Of a stretch of DNA of 64,000 bases, positions 43,307-53,739 are shown piece after piece. The DNA is taken from NCBI GenBank assembly GCA_019044685.2, contig JAGTXX020000006.1, positions 2,685,501 through 2,749,500 of the forward strand, given 5' to 3'. Source of the stretch: Nannochloris sp. 'desiccata' (Eukaryota > Chlorophyta > Trebouxiophyceae > Chlorellales > Chlorellaceae). Position 1 is the first letter of the stretch, and every line of letters begins with the position of its first letter. The notes under the pieces are model-generated. The model saw only the letters and a program-made list of their open reading frames with translations, was not told the DNA's origin and made no database searches. The position numbers and the translations under genes were made by a program.

Positions 43307-44012
43307 ATGGGTAAGCACAGATCACATTGGTAGACTTGTATGGTGCCTGCGACCATCCGCAGACTCTGCATCATTCAGTAATTTAGCTTGCGGCATGGCT
43401 TTTGAGCTAAATGACAGCAATATAGATATTTACTAACTGATCATTTGATTTCTAAATTTGCAGTTAAGGTCAGGGCACACGAAATTAGAGCCAAGTCCAA
43501 GGGCGAGCTCCTCGGCCAGGTATGTAAATTGGAGTGGAATTTAGATGCGGCCAGCTACAAGGCTTTAACGCGGCTCTTGTTATTTGAACCTTCTAACTGC
43601 AAATACATCACTTAATGGGGCGCCGCCGGAAAATTAATTCTGTAGATCTTGAATTCAAGTGATTAGCTTCTAATGATTTGCTTTTTTTATTTTTTTGCAG
43701 CTCAAGGAGCTCAAGCAGGAGCTTGCTGGCCTCCGCGTAGCCAAGGTGACTGGAGGTGCACCCAACAAACTTTCTAAGATCAAGGTAGTCCGCAAGTCTG
43801 TTGCTCGCGTCCTTACCGTCGTCAACCAAAACCAGCGTGCTGCTCTTAAAGAGGCTTATGCCAAGAAGAAGTATGTTCCTATTGATCTCCGTGCCAAGAA
43901 GACTCGTGCAATGCGCAAGAGACTCACAAAGCACCAGGCCGGTGCCAAGACTGAGAAGCAGCAGAAGAAGGAGCGGGCATTCCCTGCTAGGAAGTTTGCC
44001 GTCAAGGCATAA
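43307..44012 (+). CDS. RPL35: 60S ribosomal protein L35 (uL29)
   Basis: Exons 43307-43310 (four bases), 43464-43519 and 43701-44012 give 123 residues, the usual length. The first exon holds ATG and one base of the next codon, as in ribosomal genes of many eukaryotes. The product [19 protein letters not shown], then [19 protein letters not shown] and [18 protein letters not shown], is a clear uL29. It binds near the nascent-chain tunnel exit of the large subunit. The codon choice is noticeably biased towards C-ending codons compared with neighbours, as expected for high expression. TGTAA follows at 44090. Confidence 0.95.
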
Positions 44013-44089
44013 AAATTTCCTATTCTAAAAATAAAATTCTCTCCTGTACTCTTAGGTTCTTAGCAGACGTTCTGATAAAGTAAAAACTA

Positions 44090-44094
44090 TGTAA
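44090..44094 (+). terminator. Candidate polyadenylation signal TGTAA
   Basis: TGTAA lies 78 bp after the RPL35 stop. A minus-strand copy (44113-44117) can serve the convergent BolA gene. Confidence 0.5.
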
Positions 44095-44189
44095 CTCATA
44101 TCTAGATAAAACAAGTTTACAATTGGCTGTGTGGTACAACGAAATCAAATATTACTAAAATAATACCAACAAAAGAGTAATATCAAACT

Positions 44190-44689
44190 TTACATTCCCG
44201 CTTCTTCAGGAGTTTGAGTGACCATAGCGTCAACAGCATGGACAGTCTCTTGAAGCTCTTCCCAAATAGCCTGCAAATAGATTAAAAAGAGCAAATGGCT
44301 AGTTAGCTGCGCTGAATTTAAAGTAGAAGCAGTAGCTATTTACAGCAAAATCACCGCCAATTTCTAATATTTTCATAATACGGTACCTTGTAAACCATGC
44401 GCTGCCTGTTGACAGCACTCTTTCCTTCGAATTCTTTAGCTACGACTACAATCTCGACATGTCTGCCATCTCCTGCCATATCAGCGACCTCTACTCTTTG
44501 AGCTTGGAGGGCCTCTTGAATCTTCGTCTGCATGCGCTGGACAAGCTCACTGGTAATCTGACCACCATCTGAGCTCATTCCTCTGATCACTAGGCTAGGA
44601 CGCATGATTCGAGGTCTAGATGCTGCAAGGGCAGGTTGCAGAGGACGAAGCTGCCTTGCTGCTTGAGTGAAAAATCGAGCTGCTGCCAT
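44190..44689 (-). CDS. BolA family protein (BOLA1/BOLA4-like)
   Basis: Exon 1 (44689-44387) and exon 2 (44270-44190) join in phase 0 to 127 residues. An Ala/Arg-rich leader (MAAARFFTQAARQLRPLQP) predicts mitochondrial or dual import. The BolA fold follows: TKIQEALQAQRVEVADMAG, HVEIVVVAKEFEGKS, VNRQRMVYK and, from exon 2, AIWEELQETVHAVDAM. The block NRQRMVYKAIWEEL is that of plant BOLA1/4. BolA proteins pair with monothiol glutaredoxins in Fe-S cluster transfer and redox control. Length and motifs are complete. Confidence 0.92.
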
Positions 44690-45041
44690 TTTGAGATTCG
44701 AGTAAAGAGGGAGCGTTTGGCAATGATGCGTAGCTGAATGTTGAGTTACTCAATTTGATTAAATGCCGAGATTCGAAGCAAATATTTAATATAACCTCTC
44801 ACAGGGCTGAACATTTTCTTCCCATTTGAAGTGATGATGTGCAAAACAGCATAATTTTAATTGTACTCATAAATGGAATAACAGTGTATAATCAGATCGA
44901 TACATCTAGCAACTCTAGACCCTCCATTGAGTATCATCACCAGACTTAATTTAACCGGATCACTCGGATTTTAAAAGTTTTTCAATAAAATAATAATACA
45001 ACGAGCCACTATAATTGATCTAGCGGTGATACACAATTAAA
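44690..45041. promoter_or_regulatory. Divergent region between BolA and CPSF160 genes
   Basis: 352 bp, AT-rich, no recognised motif. Confidence 0.4.
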
Positions 45042-48000
45042 ATGACACCTCACTCTGCATTGCACATGCAGGTATGAATTGTGGAATATATAAGGGGAAT
45101 TCTATATTTAATCAAAACATTTTTCATTTTTCATGTTTATTGTGTTTTCTGCGTTCTAAACACGCGCTTCTGGATTCTACCAACGCTCTTTGCAGTTACA
45201 TGTCCCTACTGGGGTCACACATTCAGTTTCAGCATTTCTCTCAGTCTCAGCTCCTGCTCCAGGCACGCCAGCAGATGCATCCCCGCTCCCAAACCTGGTC
45301 ACTGTCAGAAGCACCTCTTTAGAAGTCTATGCAGCGAATAGATTACAAGAAGGATCATTAACTTCAGCTATTAAGCTTGAACTACTTGCCCAACAGCGGT
45401 TGTTTGGTGTTGTAGAGTCGCTAGCAGTGCTTTCAGGCAGGTCTGGTCGCTCTGGCCGTGATGCCATCCTCCTTACTTTCAGAGACGCAAAACTATCAGT
45501 ATTGCAATGGGATCCGTTTACATCGGATATGGTTCCCAGTAGTTTACATTATTTTGAAGGTGATGAGTCGTTAAAAGCTGGTAGACAAGCTTTCCCTCGA
45601 CCTCCAATAGCGGTGACTGACCCTGCTGGCCGGTGCGCCGCAGTAGTGATGCTACGCCATCAATTGGCTGTTCTTCCCGCTACCGAATCTGAATCTGCTG
45701 CTTTGGGTATGGGGGATGATCCTTACGCTCTTGGTGCTAATTTTGGGACTGGTAGTGCAGCAGCAGCAGCGGGGGAGATGGTGGCTGCTGCACTGGGAAA
45801 TTCGTATGTCGATAATTTAAGTAAGATGAACATTAGAGAAATTAGAGATGCAGTCTTTCTTCACGGTGCTGCAGAACCTACGCTGTTGATTTTACATGAA
45901 GCGGAACCCACATGGGCAGGAAATCTAAGATTAAAGAAAGATTCTTGCGCCTTGACCGCTCTGTCTTTAAATTTATCAGCAAAAAGACATCCAAAGATCT
46001 GGGGGGCACAGAGCGTGCCGTATGATGCATATAAACTCCTCGCTGTACCATCTGGAGGTGCTCTTGTCTTCTGTACAGCGTGTGTTTTATATTATGCTCA
46101 AGGGCAGCAAGCAGGTGTGGTCCTTCACTCTGCTGCTATTCCAGCACCTCAGCCTCCACCACCTTTAGCCTTTGATCTAACAAAAGAAGCTCCTGGTATA
46201 GCAGCTGCGAAATATGCTCGTGAACATGCTACTGAGCTTCACCCCTTGGCTGCATCTGCTGCGTTGACTTTTTGTGATGCATCGACAGCTGGATGGAATT
46301 TAGAGTGCGATGCTGCGCATGCTATATGGCTCTCCAGATCCACTGCTATGGTAGGCCTGAAAACAGGTCAGATTTTATTAGTGGAAGTTGTGCGTTTAGG
46401 TGGTGGCACGGTGAAAATTCGAGTCGCAAAGGCCGGGGCTGCACCAGTCGCCTCTGCAATGACGGTACTTTCTCCTTCAGTAGCATTTATTGGTAGCTGT
46501 GCGGGTGATTCGTTGCTGGTTGGATTCACATTGTCAACATCATCAGCAGTAGGTACTGCAGCAGCAAATAAATCTACAACAAATCAAAGCGAAGCTGCTG
46601 GCGCTGGAGGTGAAGAAGGCGAAGGTGAAGCTCAAGATGCCAAACGGCGAAGACTAGAAAGTGCCGATGCGGACCACGTGAAAAAGGCTACAGAAGAGGC
46701 TGCAAATAAAGACGATAGTGGTAATGAAGGCAAGGCAGTAAAAGAAGACGAGAGTGAAGATGAAGAGGCTCTCCTTCTGTACGGGGCGGAAGGAGGCGAT
46801 ACAAATGACAGTACCTCTGGTGCATCCTCTATTCGGTGCTATCTTCGTGTCTTGGACAGCTTTATTGGAATTGGACCAGTCCGTTCTCTCGTCTCGTCTA
46901 CCTCTGGTGCGTCAGGTACTGAAGCACCCTACTTAGTTGCATGCTGTGGAAAAGATAAAGGTGGCTCTTTGGCTGTTATTCGACGCAGTGTAGCACCTGA
47001 TGTGATGACTGAAGTGCCATTGCCACACGTGTTAGGTGCATGGGCAGTGGGTAGTACGAGTATGAGTAATGATAGAGAGGGACATCATTCATATTTATTA
47101 TTGAGTTACTCGGATAAAACGACTGTCCTCTCTACTGGAGGTGAAGAGCTCGAAGACGTTAGTACTACTGTGGAATTTGCTGGAGATACACCTACGCTCG
47201 GTGCAGGAACAATTGCACAGGGTAAACGAATTGTGCAAGCATTTTCTCAAGGTTTAAGAATTTTGGATCAGAATGGTCAACAACAACAAGAACTCTGGAC
47301 AGCGTCAGATGTGTTCAAAAGTAAATTTATAGAAGAAAGTAAGAAAAGCAGTAGTAATGACGGTGATGATACTATTTATATAGCGTCAATGGATGTTCTA
47401 GATCCATATGTACTGCTTCACATGACAAATGGTACTGCTGTGGTATTAGAAGTAGATGACCAGACAGATTCACTAGTACAGAGTACATCAATTAGTTTTC
47501 AAAATGAATCAGATGATGGTATTGCTAGTGCCCAACCGTATGTGACTGCATGTTGTCTATATAAAGATACATGCGGATGGTTGCAACGCCACTTCCTTAA
47601 AGAAGAGGGTAGTACGGAACTCTATATGTGTGTTGTTTGCTTTTCTGATGGGTCGTTTTCGATGTGGAGATTGTCAAGCAAAACATCTCGTAATCGTAAT
47701 TTAGCTAGTACAAAGCCATTGTGGAGGTGTGGATCCTTAAGTGAAGGGCCTGTCGTGCTTATTGGGGGCACTGTTGCCAGAGGAGCGGGGACCGCAGCAG
47801 GATGCATTGCTTCACTCACGAATCACGATGCTCCTGGTGCAGCTCGTGGTGGTGGAGGGTCTCCTGTAGTAGAAATACGATTAGAAAGCTTTGATTCTCT
47901 CATGGCCGCTAGACCTGATCTTAATTCCTTGACAGCAGCACCCGCTGCAGCTGCTCCTATTCTTGTCGCCCTCTCTGCTGACAATACCATCGTCGCGTAC

Positions 48001-50060
48001 AAGGCATTTACGTGCGGTGCCCCTACTGCTCCTGCGTCTGCGTCTACTAATATAGAAGATGCCGCACCAATGGAAGATAGTCTACGGTTTAAACGACTCT
48101 ATCTAGACATACCTGCCATCGTACCTCCTGCTAGCAATACTAGTTCTCCTACTTCTACAAGAACGACCCCTAACCAAGACCACTCCCAACAGCAACAGCA
48201 GCGTCTCTTCTCCTTTGTTGGTCTAGGTGAACAAATACCGCATAGTGGGTTTTTTATATCTGGAGCATCGCCTATTTGGCTAATTGCATCACGTGGGACA
48301 TTATTTGCACATCCATTGTATTTATTTAATAGCAGTAATAACGCCAACACCTCTCCGAGAGCCGTTTCTGGATTCACGAGTTTTAATACTCTCAATTCAC
48401 CTCATGGTTTTATCACCGTGCATAGTAAGTGTTTAACAAACACCACATCACAGCAGCTAGTTATATTGGAATTAATTTATATTTCTATCGTTTAAACCTT
48501 TTCCTCTTCTTTATCCTTTCTCCTTCTCTCTTTGTAGGTGGTGAAAATAACGGCCAGTCTACCAGTTGTATTCAAATCGCTGGTCTCCCACCTCGCCAAC
48601 GTCTTGACGCTCCCTGGCCTCGCCAGAAGATTGCGATCAAAGCGACTCCACATAAGATTTGCCTCTACCCAGAAGCACATTTATTCGCTGTAGCTGCATC
48701 CCGTACAGCGAAGTACCGTCCTTTCTTACCAGAAGAAGACGGAGGAGAGCCACAAGCAAGTTATTCGTATGCTCTCGCTGACGCTGCAGCTGCTGCGCTT
48801 GGAGGCGTTCAATCCCAACAACATGAAATACGATTAGTACAACCAGGCACATGGGCTACATTATGGCAATATGCACTATTACCAGGTGAAATTGCATTGT
48901 CACTGGACACAGTGCATTTGCGTGATGCTACCACTGGCTCTACGTTTCCGTTGCTTGCTTTAGGTGTTGGCTTCAATGCTGGGGAAGATTATCCTTGTAG
49001 CGGAAGAGTGTTACTATTTGAAGTACATCGTCGTAGTAATAATATCACAACAGATAATAACAAGTATACAAAATCGAGTAGTGGCTGGACAGCGGAACTG
49101 ATCTATGCTCGTGAATTCAAAGGACCAGTTACTGGGGTAGCTACCATGGAAGGTAATTTATTAATATCTACAGGGCACAGATTAGAGATATGTACATTAA
49201 GTACAACCTCACGTGCACTAGAAGGCGGGGACACTGTTGATACTACAAAAATAAAAACCATTTACAAGCTAACTCGAAGTGCATTTTACGATGGGCCCTC
49301 CCTTATAACCAATCTTTGTGTGGTGAAAACGTTTGCATTAGCCAGTGATGCTGCATTCAGTGTACAGTTTGTACGTTATCGCGAAGAAGGACGCCAATTG
49401 GCCTTATTAGGTAAAGATTTTGGCCGGGCATGTGTTCGTGCTGCTCAATTTTTAATTTCTGGCTCGTCTCTTCACTTGGTCATGGCAGATGCTGCTGGTG
49501 CTATACAAACATTTACGTACGCACCCAACGATCCTACTACATGGAAGGGTACAAAGCTACTACCATGGGGTGTCATGCATATTGGCGAAGGCATAGGTGC
49601 AATGACACGACTCAAAATGCCTCAACCAAATACGGACGATACAACGATTAGACAAGCGGTACTGTACGGATCAGATACTGGTGCATTGGGAGCCATCATG
49701 CCACTACCTGTCGGCGAACATTTAATGAAATCAAATTTACCTACTCTACCGACGTTAAGTTCAACTTTAAAGGCGCTACAAAGAGAATTAGCGTCCAGTA
49801 TGTCTCACGGGGCGGGTCTGAATCCATTTGCTTTTAGAAGGCGTCATGGGAAGATTCCCCCTGGATTGGAAGGAAGTACACCATATGGTGGCGCAGCGCT
49901 ACCATTAGAGAAACAAGGTTTACTAGATGGTGATTTATTAATGCGGTTTGTGTGGTTGCCCAGATCGTTGCAGACCAGGGTTGCTGGACGAGTTGGAACG
50001 ACCAGAATGGACGTGTTGGAAGTGCTTGCTGCGATTAACAGAACCAGTTGTTTGGTTTAG
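45042..50060 (+). CDS. CPSF160: Cleavage and polyadenylation specificity factor 160 kDa subunit
   Basis: Exons 45042-45071 (30 bases), 45196-48424 and 48538-50060 give 1593 residues (human CPSF1 is 1443). The first exon brings an ATG to the block LHVPTGVTHSVSAF, then PNLVTVRSTSLEVY, the CPSF160 start. The protein is a multi-beta-propeller (MMS1/DDB1 fold). SAIKLELLAQQRLFGVVESL is one repeat start, and the C-terminus GDLLMRFVWLPRSLQ to GTTRMDVLEVL matches the CPSF_A domain. An acidic/Lys-rich insert near residue 480-520 (KRRRLESADAD, KEDESEDEEALLL) supplies a likely nuclear signal. In complex with WDR33 and CPSF30, CPSF160 reads the poly(A) signal. Confidence 0.94.
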
Positions 50061-50180
50061 AAATCGACAAGGTATAGAGATGTAATTATATAATGTTGTA
50101 TTACACGCTTCTTTGTAAAAGAAAAATAACAGTGAGAAGTTGGACAAAGAAAATTCCAGACTGGTATCTATTTATTTTCT

Positions 50181-51520
50181 CTAGGCAGCTGTCTTCATTC
50201 TTTGCCCTAATGGAACATCATCATCGCTATCTGTCCCATCCATGCCACCATCAGTAAATGCCACATCTCTCTTCGTCTTCTTTTCAGCAGTAATAGTAGT
50301 AGGTGGGGCAGTGCTCCGCTGCTTTGGTTGAGAAATACCCTCCACACCATCGTTGTTATCACTGCTGCCGGTATCTTCACCATCATTTTCTTTTTTAGTT
50401 TTCTTTGCAGAAGGGTTCTTTGCAGCAGAAGGAGCAACCGCAGCAGCAGATTTAGGTTTAGAAAAAGATGGTTTAGCTTTCTTTGCGCTTTTGAAATCTT
50501 CTTCTTCATCACTGCTGCTGCTACTACTACTGTCATTGCCATGGCCATTCTCAGCCGTCGCCTTTGTAGATGATTTTTTCTTTTTCGTTGGGGCGGGTGC
50601 CTTGCGTTTAGGAGCTGTTGCCGATGCATTACTTTTCTTTTTAGGTACAGATTTCATAGGTGATGATTTCCCACTTAATTTCTTCTTTGTTTGTTCAGCA
50701 ACCCAATTTTCAGCTTCATTTCTGGGTAATAAGCCAGTCATTGCGCACCACCTCCGTGCCATCTCACTGTCGGGGTCTTGTTCAAGTAGAGTGGTGTAGA
50801 AACGCCGTAATGGGTCCTCCTGTATGTAGCAGAGGAAAAGTAAATGTAAACTGGCAAGTATGCTATAATTAATAAGAAGGGAAGGAAAAAAGGAAAGAGA
50901 TGCAAAATTTGTCGAAAGAACTGAAATTTGTTTTCTCACCTCTCCAGGTGTGTCCCTTGTTTGGCCAGGCATGTCAAAAACCCTCTTAACACGTTCAGTA
51001 GATCTTCCAGAAGCAGCTGAGCTTGGCCTTGCCTTGGCTGCAGCAGCAGGCTTCTTAGGCGGGGGCTTCTTCTCTCCTCCCGACTGCAAAGTCAAAAAGT
51101 TGCCGCCAAGATGAAAATTAAGATGTGCTGGGTAGGGAAGTATGTATATGCGAAGAAGCGATAATCGTCCTACCTTCTTAGCTTCAGGTTTGCCTCCACT
51201 CGATGTTGCCTTCGCCTTGGGCTTTTCTGCTTTCTTGGACTTCTCTACTTTTTCTGCAAAGAGAGAGGAGTGATCAGAAATGATTGGTGGGGAAATTAGG
51301 TAGGATGTAATTAACACCCAACCAGCTTGGATGCATAAAAACGATCAATGCGTTGCAACTTACTTGGCTGCGGTTGGCGCGCGGCTATGGGCTTGTCGTC
51401 ATCGCTATCACTGCTATCATTTTTCACAACCTTGGGCTTAGATACAGGAGGAGCAGCCATTACCTCTTTTGGTGCCAATAACCTCTGGCCAAGAGGGACA
51501 TCATCATCGCTATCAGACAT
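50181..51520 (-). CDS. Lys/Ser-rich nuclear protein with a plant-type DPLRRFY domain
   Basis: Four exons, 51520-51364, 51253-51174, 51083-50940 and 50819-50181, give 339 residues. A short conserved block (EDPLRRFYTTLLEQDPDSEM, then ARRWCAMTGLLP) sits between Lys/Pro/Ala-rich low-complexity stretches. A similar DPLR-FY-SL-EQ-P-SEMA block occurs in plant nuclear proteins of unknown function. The same motif, DSDDDVPLGQR, opens (residues 3-13) and closes the protein. Acidic Ser runs (SSSSSSDEEED) look like CK2 sites. Probably a chromatin or nucleolar factor. The exon joins preserve frame throughout; function is not known. Confidence 0.75.
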
Positions 51521-51577
51521 ACTGAGATCTTGTCAACTATTCAAATACAAAAGAATTTTAAATTAAACTAGGTGGTG

Positions 51578-51596
51578 ACCCGCGCTTTGCTGCGGT
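51578..51596 (-). repeat. Helitron 3' terminal hairpin
   Basis: Reading the minus strand: ACCGC, A, GC, AAA, GC, GCGGT. The stem is about 7 bp with one bulged A, and it lies 10 bases before the terminal CTAG (51571-51568). Confidence 0.75.
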
Positions 51597-51799
51597 TCTT
51601 GAGGGCACCCCAGATTATTCTATCGATAATGAGTATTCGTGTATGCTATCTTTAAAACAGTAAAGATAAGAGAATACCACCGTTTGATAATTTAAGAATT
51701 TTTACCAATTCAAGGTGCAGGCGGCAGGTGAAGGAAACTTTTGTATCTAATTATTTCATAGTGGTTGCTTTCGATTTTTCTTACAGCTGGTGTTCTGTC

Positions 51800-52430
51800 T
51801 TACAACAAAGCTTCTTTGTATACAACATTAGCAGTGTAAATGGCTCCATCTTCCTCTTTCACAGCTCCTGGCACCAAAGCCCTCTTGCAAGCACATTTAA
51901 TTTAAATTTGTGAGGCGGGACACCAGACATTTCCAAGCTATTCAAAGATTCCAAGGGGAAGATTGCTTCCTGCTCCGCCATGTCACTGAGTCAGAGGTAA
52001 GATAGGTTTTTCTCACGGTAGCTGCCTCTCCAGGTACAGTCAAGGTGGACTGTACCTCAAGTCAATTGCACTGTCAAGGGTGTCGTTGATCAAGTCCACG
52101 TTTTCATTCCTTGGAGTCAAGATGGCTCCCTCAATAATAAACCTCTTGCGGGACTCCTCGTCTTGCCGCGCAGCCACGTCCAAAATAGATTTTATTAATC
52201 AAATCTTGGAGGGTATCTCATGGACACATTATGCGTGGCGGCACCCTCACATACTCTTCACCACCCCTACCTAACTCAGCCTCAGCAGCGGTGGCAGGGT
52301 CCCCATGGTTACGCACAAAGCCAGCAGCTGCTGTGTAAGCGTCATATTCAGCTTCTGTAGCGTCTTTCTCTGCTTGACGGCGCTGCACATGATTCACTGC
52401 GGTGAGGAGAGTCGTCAAGATCCAAGAGCT
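51800..52430 (-). pseudogene. PIF1/Helitron helicase, broken C-terminal part
   Basis: Pieces in family order, in changing frames: SSWILTTLLTAVNHVQRR, EEYVRVPPRIMCP then TGA, DTLQDLINKIY, a frame change to IIEGAILTPRNENVDLIND, a stop after DLRYSPP, then IFPLESLNSLEMSGVPPHK, and finally GAIYTANVVYKEALL with a stop at 51802-51800. These match the NMR region, the ILTPxN-VxxIN block, the LNSLxxSGxPPHxLxLK block and the C-terminal NVVYKEVL of PIF1-type Helitron helicases. The segment from LLRN to helicase motif VI is missing. Multiple stops show it is not functional. Confidence 0.8.
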
Positions 52431-52491
52431 CTTGCCACCAGCACTTCAGCACATTCTCTTCTTCTCCTGGGAGAAGCCACCCTTCTTCCAC

Positions 52492-52964
52492 CTACTCTCG
52501 CATCTGTTCTATGCTGCTGTTGACGACGACGATTCTGTACACGGGAGCGAGTGGCAGGAGAATCTTGCTTCCAGTCTGGGAGGACTGCTCATGTGATGGG
52601 CGGGTGTGCTGGCCATGGCCATCATCTTCAGGTGGAGTGCCAAGTTCCATATCAACCTCCATGACGTAGTTTGCATACCTGGTGTTTTCCTTGCGACGGC
52701 GAGAGCTACGGCGAGCGCCTGTAGTAACAGCAGCCATGGCAGTGCTGCTGAGGCCGCAAAGCAGAAGAATGACATCTTTGACCGCAAAGGAGTGATTAAT
52801 GCCGTTGATAAATATTGGGATATTGATGTTCATGCGTACATACGCTCCATGTGGTATATCGGCTGCAAGCGTAGAAGAAGTAGTGAGAAACGGGGCCGGG
52901 TAATTGAATCACAGTTTGAAATTACGTTGCAAACAGTTGGGTAAAAAAGCTTACCAGGAGCCAT
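52492..52964 (-). CDS. Hypothetical protein (126 residues) upstream of the helicase relic
   Basis: A 10-base first exon (52964-52955, encoding Met-Ala-Pro) can be joined to 52862-52492 with GTAAGC and TTGCAG ends. The product reads MAPADIPHGAYVRMNINIP, then a hydrophobic segment (SFAVKDVILLLCGLSSTAM), an Arg/Ser block (GARRSSRRRKENTRYA) and an acidic/His part. No family is recognised. It may be part of the decayed Helitron, a host gene captured by it, or chance. Low confidence. Confidence 0.35.
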
Positions 52965-53739
52965 TGTAGCGGATACCATAAATCAAATAGAATATATCAA
53001 TTGTAAATGTGTGGTCTTTAGAGGCTGGATTCGTCTTGGAGTGTCAGGTTTCGCCTTTGTCCGGCTCCGGAGAGACCACTGAAGGCGCCGAAAAAGCTCG
53101 ATTTTGAGGGGATCTGGAGGCTATGGTAGATTAATGCTGCTTTTACAGGGGTGCCCAAGAGTAGAATATAACACCCAAAGTTCGCGGGTACGCGCTTAAT
53201 GCATGCAGGTAAGAATCAAACATCCGCCCATCTCAATTTTGGCTGCAACTTTTTTGAGGGCCCTGAAGTCTACACAGGGGCCCCCGTGTTCTTAGTAAAA
53301 TGGGCCAATGCTTGCTTTAAAGCCATTTTGAGTGCAAAAAGCTCTTTATTCGCAAATTATGTCACATTACCTCTTATTTTTTTAGTATATAGGATTCGGA
53401 CTGAATTTATACTGTAAACACGATTTCAAACAATGGTTTCTATAAACATTCTAGAATAAATTGTTTGTGGCAGTGGTATGCATCTGCAGTTGTAAATAGA
53501 CCAAAAAAAATCCAACAAAGAAGTTCAACTTCAAGTTGATCAAGTTGTTCGGCCCAACAACAAAACTGAGGACGCCTTCAAAGCTTCAAACGTGTCTCTG
53601 CTGGCTTGCTCCTAGCATTCCCATTCTAACGTATCAGAAATTACCCAAAATGTATTGTCGCGGATAGTCGTTGCTTGCAATACTTGCTGTATACCCTTGA
53701 AGGCAATCAAATACTCGAAATTATTGAACACGGTGCAAA
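52965..53739. other. Intergenic region upstream of the subtilisin gene
   Basis: 775 bp. Only short frames; no convincing gene or RNA. It may contain the unseen 5' end of the Helitron and the subtilisin promoter. Confidence 0.4.

Larger units (their letters stand above)
51568..52964 (-). mobile_element. Decayed Helitron (3' end recognised, 5' end unknown)
   Basis: On the minus strand a PIF1-type helicase remnant (52430-51800) lies ahead of a canonical Helitron 3' end. That end is a GC-rich hairpin (51596-51578) followed by ACCACCTAG ending at 51568, then a flanking T. CTAG fits the CTRR rule and insertion between A and T. The coding part has stops, frame changes and a large deletion, so the copy is dead. 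I do not see a Rep domain or a certain 5' TC end; the right boundary given here is only the edge of the last open reading frame. Confidence 0.7.
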
